NCBI GenBank assembly: GCA_038503075.1
Contig: JBCAML010000016.1
Coordinates: forward strand, 186,001-250,000
Source of the DNA: Gyromitra esculenta
Lineage: Eukaryota; Ascomycota; Pezizomycetes; Pezizales; Discinaceae
Length of the DNA: 64,000 nucleotides
Reading direction: 5' to 3'
Shown: piece after piece, positions 48,101-59,005 of the stretch
Position numbering within the stretch: the stretch's first letter is position 1
Layout of the letters: each line of letters starts with the position of its first letter
Position numbers and translations under genes: made by a program
Notes under the pieces: model-generated
What the model saw: only the letters and a program-made list of their open reading frames with translations
Told to the model about the DNA's origin: nothing
The model's database searches: none

Positions 48101-51100
48101 ATGACTGATCAAAGTATGTCGGGTTTCTTCGGTAGGCTTCCGGCTCAATGTGGCGGTGGTGGTGGTGCTGCCGTGGCACCGTCATCCACCAGTCGGAGAC
48201 CTCTATGGGAATTTTCGTCTACAGACGCTTCCCTGACGGATCCAACCCCCTCAGATGATGATCATTTCCTCTATATGGATTATTGCTGCTCCAGCGAATC
48301 TGCTGCAGAACCAAGCCACCGCTGCGATCTGAATTATTCCCATCAAGACCGCCTCCACTTCCTCCACCCTCACCACCACCACCAGCAGCAGCAGCAACAA
48401 GTTGACCTGTCAACCGGTCTGACCCCCCCCCGAGCGGTCGCCCCTCTGTTCGCCGCACGGGATGCCCCGGAGCTCACCCTAAGCAATGAAGATCACCAGT
48501 GTGGTATTTCTGCACGACAGCAAGGCATTGCGTCTTCTCCCGCCGCTGCTGACCAAGATTTTCCCCCATTCGCGTTGACAATACCGAATAGCTGGAACAA
48601 CAGTCCCTCGCCTGCTCCGTCGTTCGGCTCTTCCTCAAGCGCACGAAGCTCGAATTTATCCTCCGAGACTGAGTTCGGCGGTGGCGGCGCTCCAGTAACC
48701 TTGGAAGACTTCGGTGGTACCTTGCAAAACAAACACCTGTCACCCCGTGCAGACTTCAGCGACAAGAACGCTGAGACCACAAATATCGGCGAGGGCAACG
48801 AAGACGAAGACTCTGACGAGGAAGACTCTGACGGAGGTATCGCAGTAGATCACTCCGACAGCGAAATGACATCTTCGGGACCCGTCCAGGTACTCTATTC
48901 GTCATCTGCTCTTCACGCCACCGCCATGGATGAGGACGAGGACGGCTTTTCTCCAAATAATTTGGTCACCCGGCCCCCATCTCCCGTCGGCGGCAGCTCT
49001 TCTTTCTTCATGGATATCTTTTCTTCCCCATCCCATGATTCACCAGAAAACATCAATGGAGAATCCCCGAGTTCTTACATGCAACTAGACCCTGGCCAAG
49101 ATAATTTTGATCCCATATCAAACTTTGTGGACACTTTACGTCCCTCGGTCGAACTGTTGGACAGTCGTTCGCAGTCGCCATCTACACCGAGCACACCGGC
49201 TGAGACCATAATCGACTCATCCTCTCCAAACATCCAGGCCCGAGGCACAGATGGACTTGAGTTCGTTGCTGGTGAAGATGACGAATTATTTGTTGTTGAG
49301 TCGAACTACATCCACCACACCGATAGTATGCCTTCTCAATCGTCTTCTCAATCTCCTCCAACAGCAGCAGCAGCTATCATCCTTCCTGCACCCCTTGAAG
49401 CTGCTGTGGTGGCAGCTTCGGGGATTATGACAGTGGTTGCTGGTGTTGGAGGAGTCACTCCATTCTCTACATACACTTCACCTACTTCACCTACATCGCT
49501 TCCTCCACGCCCTCTACTTCCACCTCCCCTTCCTCCTCACATCTCGCGAATCGCAAGCCTTTCTTTTCCATTCGATATCTTTACCTTTGATGGGGGGAGT
49601 ATCAGTGAAGATGACGAGTTTGATGACATGACTAATCATGAGCAAATTCTGCCTCTTGAAGATATCGAGAATTACAACTTCGATTTTTCAAAGTTCTGCA
49701 CGCAGGCTTATTATAGATATCGCATGAACCCTACAAAGCTTCCAAAGTTATCGGCGGCTGCAACGGACATTAGGAGTATGGAACGACCACCAGAAGTTAC
49801 GAAAGCGGACATGCAAGAGAATGGATGGGATTATCAAGCAATCCCGTGGGATAAGTTGGGCATCAATAATGAGGTAGCGAGGGGAATAAGACGAAAGGAA
49901 TACGATAATTATCGGAATATCAAAAACGTTGCTGACGAAAACCCTGTAAGTTCTCTTATTTTTTTCTCGTCTCGGCTTAGATACCACCGCGAGCCAAATA
50001 TATATATATATATATGTATGTATGTATTTGACCAACATTTCTATAAATCTGACCCTTAAGCTATATAATGGTTCCTGCATACTATTACCTATGTGACTTT
50101 TCACAACCCTGTTTCAACTTATGTTAATTAAATTTCCTAACTCATTTTGTACCCTTCAGCATATCAGTAAGGGATCGGTACATGAGCTAATACATTAAAC
50201 AGCCAGCAGTTCCAGCAAATCGTGACTTTTTCAGATTCAGGCGGATGGATAACGAGCAACGCTGTCGGCTAATACACTTTCAGCTTCGAAATCTCCTCGG
50301 GGTTGTCTCGAGGAACGATATCTTTTATGCTGGAGACGCTCGGGTTTTGCATACAAACCCGCTGACAGGGAATACGAGGACTATAATGGATCTGCGAACG
50401 CCTGATAGCTGGAGCGGAAATCCGATAAGAATATCCACTCTCGGCACATGTGGAGGTTCGAACGGTGTCGTCATCGCTGGGTGCTTCCATGGTGAATATG
50501 CGATGAAACCGATCCACGCAGCTGTCGACAGCCCAACAATCACGGGGATTGTGACGAAAAATGAAAGTGGCATCACAAATCATGTGCAGATGATCATGAA
50601 TCGGACCACGGGAACGCCTAACGCCGTGTTCTCGTCGAATGACTTCTTTATTCGGGTCTTGAACTGCGGCGAGAGCATGCAATTCCTCAGTCAACATGAA
50701 TATAAATGGCCGGTAAATTGCTCAGTAACTAGTCCTGACTCACGATTGAGGGTTGTGGTCGGCGATGACACGGATGTGATGATTTGCGATGCGGAACGAG
50801 GCACCACAGAGTTTATACTAAAGGGTCATCGAGATTATGGCTTCGCGGCTGCGTGGAGCGACGATGGGTACACCATTGCTACAGGGAATCAAGATAAAAC
50901 CGTGCGCATTTTTGATGCGCGAAATCTTAGTAAAACAGTCAAAGTATTACCAGCGGTAATGGCAGGCGTGAGAACACTAAGATTCTCGCCAATCGGAAAT
51001 GGGGGTAAACGAGTGCTAGCCATGGCTGAGCCTGGGGATGTTGTCCAGATTGTGGATGCTGTGTCATGGGATTCCCTGCAACAGATCGACTTTTGGGGCG

Positions 51101-51459
51101 AAGTTGGCGGGATTGATTTTGACCCATCCGGCGAGGAGTTCTATATCGTGAATGCAGATAAGTGCGTTGGTGGAGTGATGGAATTTTCAAGATCAAAGGG
51201 AACGGCATATTATGAGAATTATGGGTACGAAAACGCGCAGCAACGACACCGCACTGAGAAGGATGTGAGGCGGAGGAGGCGCAAGAGAAGCACTTTCGTT
51301 GCATCCTCGGACGAAGATTCCGAATCCACTGCCTTTTCAGATGAAGACCTAGTGGGGGATGAGCAAGAAGAACAGCAAGATACGAGAAAAAGAGGGAAAT
51401 ATTATGATAGTCGGCGCTACAAAAGATTAGGGCATGACATGAGCAACGTTTTTGTTTAA
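48101..51459 (+). CDS. WD40-repeat protein of the C2A9.03/At1g36070-like family
   Basis: Two exons (48101-49945 and 50203-51459) encode 1033 residues; the 257-nt intron has GTAAGT and AAACAG ends and contains a TA microsatellite. The N-terminal 500 residues are low-complexity, Ser/Pro/acidic. A conserved entry block begins near 570 (DMQENGWDYQAIPWDKLGIN) and continues across the splice into RDFFRFRRMDNEQR. The C-terminal half is a beta-propeller. One well-formed WD repeat is SDDGYTIATGNQDKTVRIFD (about 835-855), and several diverged blades surround it. The tail is basic, then acidic (SSDEDSESTAFSDED). The family is known in S. pombe and plants but its function is poorly known, so no function is assigned. 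The long intron might hide a small exon. Confidence 0.85.
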
Positions 51460-52165
51460 ATGAATAGGAATGGATTATATGCAAGGAGGTGGTACATTGA
51501 CGTGGTGCTCTTTATTGGCTCGATTTCATTGGTTCTCTTTTTTCTTTCTTTTTTTCTTTCTGTCTCATCGGGTTTTACTTTTGGAACATGGCGGCTGGAA
51601 CTCTTTTGGTAAATTTCGGCGTGATATTGGGTTTTTGGTGTATCTCGGCAAGTAAACGAAAACGACAGATGATTAACTAGGAATAGTCTGTTGGGGTGGT
51701 TATTCTTTATCGTGTAATTGCTGAGGGGCACCTATTACCTGAGGCTGGCGCAATCAGTGAATTTTGTTAATTTTCTAATTCCGGTCTCGCTTTTCGGAGT
51801 AGGTGCTAGTTTTTTAAGCATCTTTGGTGCAGGGGCTGGCGAGAGTTCTAAACGCAAATCAGACTAGTTGTGGTTTTTGGCTGTTTGGAAGGATCCGTTT
51901 TGATCTTTAACATTGTTCGTTCAGTTTCCTTGGGAGTCTGTGCAGAATTCTTAACCTCACATCAGAGGAGGATTATGAGAACAAATGTTGGATTATTAGA
52001 ATATATGCTCAGAACCCTTTCTGATTCGAAAAGTAGCATCTACGGACGGGGTCGACTGTTGTTGCTTGCTTCGTTACGGTTCCATATAAGTTGGGCGAAA
52101 TGAAGGTTTGGTATTGCTATTCTTGTTAGAACGCCTGGCCAGGCTTTGATTCAGTTGATGCTATC
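51460..52165. other. 3' region of the WD40 gene and spacer
   Basis: No coding sequence is supported. A TTTCTTT-rich tract follows the stop codon. Confidence 0.4.
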
Positions 52166-52389
52166 CCTTAGACCGTCAGGCCCGATCAAAATTTAGTGCA
52201 TTAACTGGATAAGGAAGTCATGATATGACCAACCCTAAAATTATCCAACTCAGTCATGACAAGGCTTAAGTGATGGTTTTGATAAGCAAGATAACCCAGG
52301 CTCAAACCTGCCATCCACACAGTTTTCTAAATCATGACTTCCATTTACAGTTAGTGCACTGAATTTTGATCTAGCCTGACAGTCTAAGG
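52166..52389. repeat. MITE-like element, long terminal inverted repeats
   Basis: The ends are inverted copies of CCTTAGACCGTCAGGCCCGA continuing into TCAAAATTTAGTGCATTAACTG, about 38 of 43 positions matching. Inside, GGAAGTCATGAT and ATCATGACTTCC extend the pairing. The total length is 224 bp, with no open frame. It lies about 0.5 kb upstream of the ankyrin/zinc-finger gene. Confidence 0.7.
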
Positions 52390-52931
52390 AATAAACAAGC
52401 TATGCCTGATATTAGCCTGATATTATAAGGACTGAGGTTTCGGAATCAGCCTAAGCGCTGGACATGCGCATGAAAGATTCACCTTATTGGTTGAGGAAAA
52501 TATTGTTCATGCGACTGCGCATGTTGCAATCACGCGCAGTGTGCGCAGTATTGATAGTATTATCATGTTACCGTAAGCGATTTGGGTTGGATGATTGTCA
52601 GAACTACTGCCTATTTAATTACCACAAGATGGACTGCAATATAGTAAAACGGCATCGAACCTACCATAGAAATACATATCTAACCTTGATCTTAACTATT
52701 TCTCAAACCGCCATAGAGCAAAACACTCAATCCTTCAATCGCAGATATATACGATGTACCAATTTATGCTACAGCATGGAGCCAGCAACAGCAGAGCTAT
52801 TTTCAGCATCATAAATGGTAGGGATAGTGTTGATGTTCAAGTATATAGACTAACATTTTATCCACTTACTAGAAATTAATAGGTTGCTTTTAAACATTCA
52901 GTCTATTACGTCTCTCTGCGGCAACTGCGGA
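52390..52931. promoter_or_regulatory. upstream region of the ankyrin/zinc-finger gene
   Basis: A possible start-codon-only first exon lies at 52815-52817: ATG followed directly by GTAGGG, with an in-frame CAG acceptor at 52899-52901 that leads into TCT ATT ACG. If used, the protein gains ten residues including CGNCG. A frame at 52464-52814 encodes no recognisable protein. Confidence 0.35.
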
Positions 52932-54756
52932 ATGAGAATCCCAAGCTATAACTTATACACCACGTCGGTATTAACAAGCGCACGCAGATATGCGCTACAC
53001 GATGCGGCCTACCAGGGCGATATCAACACTGTCAAACACTTACTCGAAAACGGAACCGATCCTTTAGCAAAAGATGGTAGGGCTCGCACGGCGCTACACG
53101 GAGCTGCTCTTGGTGGCCACATTGCGACAGTCCAGTTGTTACTTCATTACGGTACAGATATCTCGTGTCACGACGACCATGGGCGTACGGCACTACACGA
53201 AGCGGCGTCTAGAGGCCATGAAAAAGTGGTTCAGCTATTGTTAGAAAAAGACGCCGACCTTTCAGCCCAGGATAATAGCCAACGCACAGCACTACACGAA
53301 GCAGCATCGAAAGGCTACGACGCAGTTACTAGAACTCTCCTAGGAAATGGGGCCAACCATTCATGCCAAGACTACCTAGGGCGTACACCTTTGCACTTTG
53401 CAGCATATGGAGGCCATTTCACGGTGGTCCAACTATTGCTCGAGAATGGGGTTGATTTCTCCTGTCAAGACTATCACTGTAAGACAGCGTTGCAATTAGC
53501 ACAGTTAAACGGACACAAGACAGTGTTTCGAATGCTAGAGGAAAAGGTCCAAAGTCAAGTCTCCGAAAGACTATCGCCGGAGAACTTGCAGTCACATGTT
53601 CAATCTCAAGTTCCGCGTGGTGTTTCCCTTTCTTCTCCTCAGCACAAGAAGCCTCTCCCATTTCTCGGCATCGGGAAATCGAGCACGGGTGTATCTACAA
53701 CTGATTCCGTGACGGAAGATTGGACGACGGATGGAGGGGAAACAGCAGAAGGTAGTGGAAAGGGATTTGATTCGGCTGAGGAAGAGGCAAGTTGTGATCA
53801 AGATTCTTCGTCATCTGCTTGTGCCTCTTCCACCCGGGACGGCACTAGGGATATCGAAAGCAATACGGCCGAGGGGAAGAGGAAGGGCAAACGGATAGCT
53901 GATGTGCTACCGGAGGATTTCGAACACCAAAATCTCTCTATTAAAAGGGCAAAGAAAAACGACGGATCCAGAGGCGCTGAAGAAAACGCAAATGGGCACC
54001 AGAAGATGGTAGGCAGAATTCCTGCCTATAACACATATCAAGATGAAAGACAGGTATACGCTTGTCCGTTCTTTAAGAGAAATCCCCAAGAAAATCAAAT
54101 CTGCGCGACGTGGAGTGACTCAAGCATCGATAAGGTAAAGTATGTATTCCAGAAACCTCCCAAAATTCCAGTCATCCGTCAAATACACTGACTTCAGTTG
54201 CTACAATAAGGAAGCATTGTAAAAGAGCTCATCTGAAGCTCTCCCAGTGCTTGAATTGCGGCATCTATTGGGCGAGTGGTAACGCTCAAATGGAAATGTA
54301 TCACATGCTTGGGAAGTGCGAGAGAGTAGTGGATATATCCTCAATAGATAACGAAGATACTGTGAAAGAGAAATATCTCGACCGGGGAAGCTTGAGCTGG
54401 AGACAGATTTATCAAATCTTGTTTCCCAGCTGTTCTGAGAGAAACATACCATCCCCTTGTAAGATACATAATCAGCAGAAATTAGTTCTGGGAGCGAATT
54501 TTAACAAGCCGAAACAGATTGGGAGGAACCAACCAAGAATCAAACAACTCCCCTAAGTAGGGAATATCTCTTACCTACTCTTCCGGTTGGAAGGATTGGT
54601 GAGCATATCCAAAACCCTTATCCGAGACGGTTGTGCAAATACCAGGAGCAGCAAAAGCTTCAGAGTCGCGGGCAACTGCTATCGCCAATCTATGCAGGGA
54701 ACGAGGGCAGATGCACAGGCCTAGGCACTATTGCCGACCGCCGTTATACCATGTAA
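52932..54756 (+). CDS. ankyrin-repeat protein with C-terminal zinc-finger-like module
   Basis: Three exons (52932-54139, 54211-54458, 54518-54756) encode 564 residues. Residues about 19-210 form six ankyrin repeats, for example RTALHEAASRGHEKVVQLLL. A Ser/Thr/Glu-rich linker and a basic region (GKRKGKRIADVLP) follow. Residues about 374-450 carry a Cys/His module: YACPFFKRNP, a second Cys before W, KVKKHCKRAHLKLSQC, LNCG, and a final His and Cys; SLSWRQIYQILFP and IPSPYWEE follow. The module resembles the fungal motif with CPFxK, HLxRxH, CxxC and WxxIY-ILFP. Both splices (GTATGT donor, 71 nt; GTAAGA donor, 59 nt) restore that motif, which strongly supports them. A fourth exon (54822-54882) is possible through a GTAAGA donor at 54753. 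The start is uncertain; the conservative ATG at 52932 is used. Confidence 0.82.
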
Positions 54757-56426
54757 GAACTCCCAGTTCCAACTCCTCGTTCTGTGATAAACATTAATTC
54801 ACACAACCAAATCTGCGTCAGGTATACCCACGGTGCACCGTCCCAGCAACCCATGGCAATTCTCGGTAAATTGGATTACTAGACTTATCAGAAAAGGAGA
54901 TAGGAGGGGCAAAATAATAATACTGGTGGTGACGGGGCAGCTTGGAGGCAAAGCGAAAGAATGGAATAGCGCAGACAGTCAGAGTTATATTTTTTGGAAA
55001 TTTCTTTTTTTTACAATGTTTCGGGTTCTAGTTGGACTGAGAATTACGATTGGGTATCATCTATTGTTTCTATTAAGACTAGATTGTTTTCTTGCTTTGG
55101 CAATACTATTCTTAGATTAGAATCAATGGGAACAGTAATACTCTAATATAATACCTACAACATATTTGAGATCTCTAAAAACCTTCGAGGCGCGGCCCTG
55201 CACATGACGATCACGACACTTTGTAAGGGAACCCCCGTAGAGATGTCTCACGCATTTGTTGCAAGTTCGTGTTGCGAGATTTGGGTGTTTGTGATTTTCT
55301 CCTTTGCGATCAGGATTGAGACTCTGCAGAAAGCGAGAGCCTGAGGACGATAGTTATGCAATTTATTTTCGGTGCGGTGCGGGAAGCTTGAGGCTTTCAC
55401 TCAGCGGAGGGGGGTCACAATCTAGTTGTGTAAGATTGTATTCGTATACGAAAGACCACCACAGAGAAATGCGTACGCTAATCCGCTTCATTCCGCGATC
55501 AATGGTATGAGCCATCTCTGACTCCGCACTCAGGTTACCGGCTGGGCCTAGCAAAATCTTATAGATATTTGGTAACGAACTAATTATTGTGAGAACGAAT
55601 CTGAACACACGATTTTAGTTCCTGCCATGAAGTTCCTACCAACAACTAACTCAAATGCTTATCAGGATGCGTGGGGCTTGTGTCCGCAGAATACTAGTAC
55701 GCAAAGCGTCTGCTACGAGCACGATCCGGGGTTGTGTAGTGAAAGCTCATTCAGCGTCCAGATAAGTTTTCGCTTAGCCCTCTCCCCTCCAAATACTCTA
55801 GCTGAAATAATTCATCCAGCCTGACGGTGCCTAGTCCTGATATAAACCCACGCAAGTTGAAATGGAAGCACGCAACGAAGGTGAAATCTTAAGAAATCAG
55901 AGACAGCACTAACACAATCAGAATATCGGTATGAATCCATAGAGCAATACTCTCTTCCTTGTTACGGCGGATGGAGCCGTAACCGATTCTAGTTAACGTT
56001 GCGTTGGTTGGTTGATTGGAGACATCCGATCCACAGTGAAAACTGGTTTGGTTCCTGAGACCAGACGCAGGTACGCAGAAAAACTCTATTTCCACCACAG
56101 CCCGGCGTACTCTTTATACATACATGTAATCGTAAGCCTTATTTCAATTTACTGACTTAATCGAACTCCTAGTACACGCAGAGCAACGCACGTTACGTAT
56201 ACGCTTTCTACGCAAACAATCTCATTCGCTGCGTAAAGCTCACACTCACACTACGACACTACCTACAGCTACGCAGCAGCGTGCGAGAAGCATGAGGCTC
56301 TTTTATAATCGTGGATTATCGCCTATAACAGAGCCGTCCGGTGCATGTTCGTCTCTCAGAAAAACTACCAACAACAAAAACCAGTTTATGTTACTACTTG
56401 TACCCCTCTCCTAGTGTAAATTTATC
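54757..56426. other. spacer between two zinc-finger-module genes
   Basis: No family-like coding sequence. Short frames at 55304-55510 and 55627-55824 are not supported. Near 56.18-56.28 kb there are many TACGC/GCGTA words. Confidence 0.4.
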
Positions 56427-57917
56427 ATGCCTCCTCATCCCGAACATTCATCATTTTGCGGAAGGCACTGTGTCCATCCTCCCAGCCCAGCCTTTTGTCC
56501 AATATTATGGGCCCCTCAGCAAACGTTCAATCGTCAAGCATCCGACCAGCAGATGTTCTACCCACAACCTCCGCCCATCCCAAGCCCATCCCAAAGCGCG
56601 GGTCCTTCCAACCCACAAACGAGGTACCAGGTGGACCCAGCTTCTATATACGACCTCCAAAGTCCACAAAATAATATTTCCTCTCCTCAGAGCACCCTCC
56701 CTTGCCCGTCAGAAAATAAATATGAGGATGAACGAGAGGATATAAACGAAAGCGGAGCTCAGGCAGAGGGGAGAGGAAAAGCTGGTCCTTCGTTGCGGAA
56801 GCGGGATCCAGCTTTTAAAGCAAACAAGTGTAACGGGAAAGGGAGAGGGAAAAAGGGGCGCCCAGCTCTTTCTACCACATCAACCAGCACCCTGTACCGC
56901 TGTCCATACTACATCCATAACCCCGAGCAGGATCCTGATTGCGAGGACTGGGAGAACGTCAAAATCCACAGAGTGAAGTACGATTCCATATGAACCAAGT
57001 CACCAGATCACTTAGGAATTGCTGACATTAATTGCTATCGCAGAGATCATGTTAGGAGATGCCATTTGAAGTCTGTTGAATGCAGTGAATGTGGGGCCCG
57101 GATGGGCGATCGAGGTCAACTGAATTCACATCAGAATATAAAAAGCCGGAAAGGGAAAGGGAGAGAAGTAAGAGATCAGGAAGGAAATGGCCAGGGAGGG
57201 AAAAAATGCAAGGGGAAGATAAAGTACATTCCCTCCGTGACCCACATAGATTATGCCAGAGATAAGGCTATGAGAGACAGGGACTTGACCTGGAGAGGTA
57301 TCTATTTAATATTATTTTGCGAGGAAAAGAAGCAATCTCTCCGTAAGACCACTCTCCACTATTATACTCAGCGTTCAATTCTAATTTAATCAGTCCGAAA
57401 ATATCCCGAAGTTCGTGGTCATGTCAATCCTCCGCCTCATTCTTCTAGCAACTACGATCAAAATCTGCTAGATGCATTTTTTACCTCTCTTGAGGGTTGC
57501 CTACCGGACGAATCATTTACGATATTATACCAAAAACGTCGGCATTTTTTGCACTCACAACCTCATGATCAACTTCTTGAGGCCATAGCAGCTGATATCG
57601 GCGGCGGGAGAAATTTCGCCAACTCTCCATCAGCCCAATCACCCGTTCCCCAACAAGACGACTTCAATCCAGGCCAGCAATTTTTCACCCCCCAAATCGG
57701 CACCCCCTATCCATACTACCCCAACTCCCACCACCACCACCACCACCAGATCTTTCAACCCCTCCCATTTCATCAGGGCATAACCAATACGAGTGCAGGC
57801 GGGGTGTTCCAGATAGGAATTGGGGACCCCTCATTCGAAACCTCACCGCATGACGAACAGCACGAAGAAGCCCTATGTCCACATCCGCAGAGTTTTTCTC
57901 CTCACCAACGACACTAG
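56427..57917 (+). CDS. protein with the same zinc-finger-like module, no ankyrin repeats
   Basis: Three exons (56427-56977, 57044-57342, 57394-57917) encode 457 residues; introns are 66 and 51 nt, with GTACGA and GTAAGA donors and a CTGAC branch site in the first. The N-terminus is Pro/Gln/Ser-rich. A basic stretch (GKGRGKKGRPA) precedes the Cys/His module at about 156-225: YRCPYYIHNP, Cys before W, HRVKDHVRRCHLKSVEC, SECG, a His, then DLTWRGIYLILF. It aligns step by step with the module of the gene at 52932-54756, including introns at the same place in the motif: after KVK or RVK, and after the ILF block. The last Cys of that module is replaced (KS instead of KC). The third exon reads FFTSLEGCLPDESFTILYQK and ends in a His6-containing, Pro/Gln-rich tail. 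Function unknown; nucleic-acid binding is a guess. Confidence 0.75.
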
Positions 57918-58574
57918 CCCAAGCTGCAATTAGAGAAACTTGCTCCCAGCTAAGGTTTCGAGTTTTTAATTGCAAGCAATTGAGGCAAAAACTGAAATAG
58001 GGTACTTGAACTTCGTACGGTGGTGGTGGGAAGGCGAACTTGCATTTGATGGTTTGGAAATCTTGTCCAGGGACTAGAAGTTTTTTTTTTCTTAGTAAAG
58101 TATAACTAGCAGCGAACTTAAGAGAGGTTAAATGGGCATTTTTTTGAATTTCGAGGGAGACCTGATACAGATCGCTGTCTGCTTGTTTGTCTGTTGCTTC
58201 TTTGATATTTTTTTTTTTTTTTCAATTTCGAAGGAGACCTGATACAGATTGTTATTTGTTCGTTCGTTTGTCTGTTGTTTCCTTGATATTATTATTTTTC
58301 ATTCATCCCTTTATTCGCGCTAGGCTTGATTATCGGGGGGTTCGGATGTGGTTGAAGTAGAGGTTTCAAATCGACAGAGGTATTAAAATTAGCAAAACAA
58401 AACTATAGAAACGAGATAAGCCTAACTGAGTTTAGTCTGGGACGAGAATGTATAAGAAGGGGTATTTATGGCATTTTGTGGGTTGAAGGCATGCGTGGGT
58501 TAAGGGTATCACACAAATTATTTTTATCATTACACAAGTTAGAAAACGACGCAGTGCGCAATTGACACTCTGCG
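57918..58574. other. spacer with a tandem duplication
   Basis: Apart from the duplication listed separately, nothing coding is seen. Confidence 0.4.
58147..58292. repeat. direct tandem duplication, two ~68-bp copies
   Basis: Two copies run head to tail: AATTTCGAGGGAGACCTGAT starts one at 58147 and AATTTCGAAGGAGACCTGAT the other at 58224. Each continues with ACAGAT, a T/G-rich stretch and TTTGTCTGTTG, ending CTTTGATATT or CCTTGATATT. They differ by several substitutions, so the event is not recent. Confidence 0.7.
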
Positions 58575-58678
58575 TACTCAAGCAGCCGAAATCTTTTCAG
58601 GTCATGTGACCCGATTTGACAGGTTAACTTCTCACTAGCTGATCAGATGAGCTGAAAAGATTCCAGCCGCTTGAGTAG
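58575..58678. repeat. small inverted-repeat element
   Basis: The arms at 58575-58600 (TACTCAAGCAGCCGAAATCT) and 58651-58678 pair with few mismatches around a core of about 50 bp. It resembles a short hairpin element; no coding content. Confidence 0.6.
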
Positions 58679-58932
58679 ACCGTTACAATCTGCGTGCAGG
58701 AAGATGCGTACACGCTGCTTATGCTATGCTAAGCCTCAGTACTTGGCCAACCAATTGAAGCGCCCCGTTATTGTAGTCATATGGCAAGGGCAATATGGTC
58801 CTCGCAGTTGACGCACAGTTGTACCTGATCTGAATTGGAGTGTCGCATGTCTTCGGCTAGACCTACTACCGTACTATCGTATAGGTATTAAACATTGGGT
58901 AAAGTTAGTTAGCAGAGCCATGAAATTCAAGC

Positions 58933-59005
58933 GAGTTTGAGCCCCCGAGAAAAGAGCTACACCGCCACCTATCGTCAGACTTTTCCCGTCCCCCATAGTG
59001 CTGCT
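58933..59005. repeat. diverged copy of the dispersed repeat at 7482-7554
   Basis: The sequence contains GAGTTTGAGCCCCCGAGAAA and ACCGCCACCT, then TCGTCAGAC and TAGTGCTGC. In reverse complement it aligns along its length with 7482-7554. A matching inverted arm was not found next to it. Confidence 0.6.
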
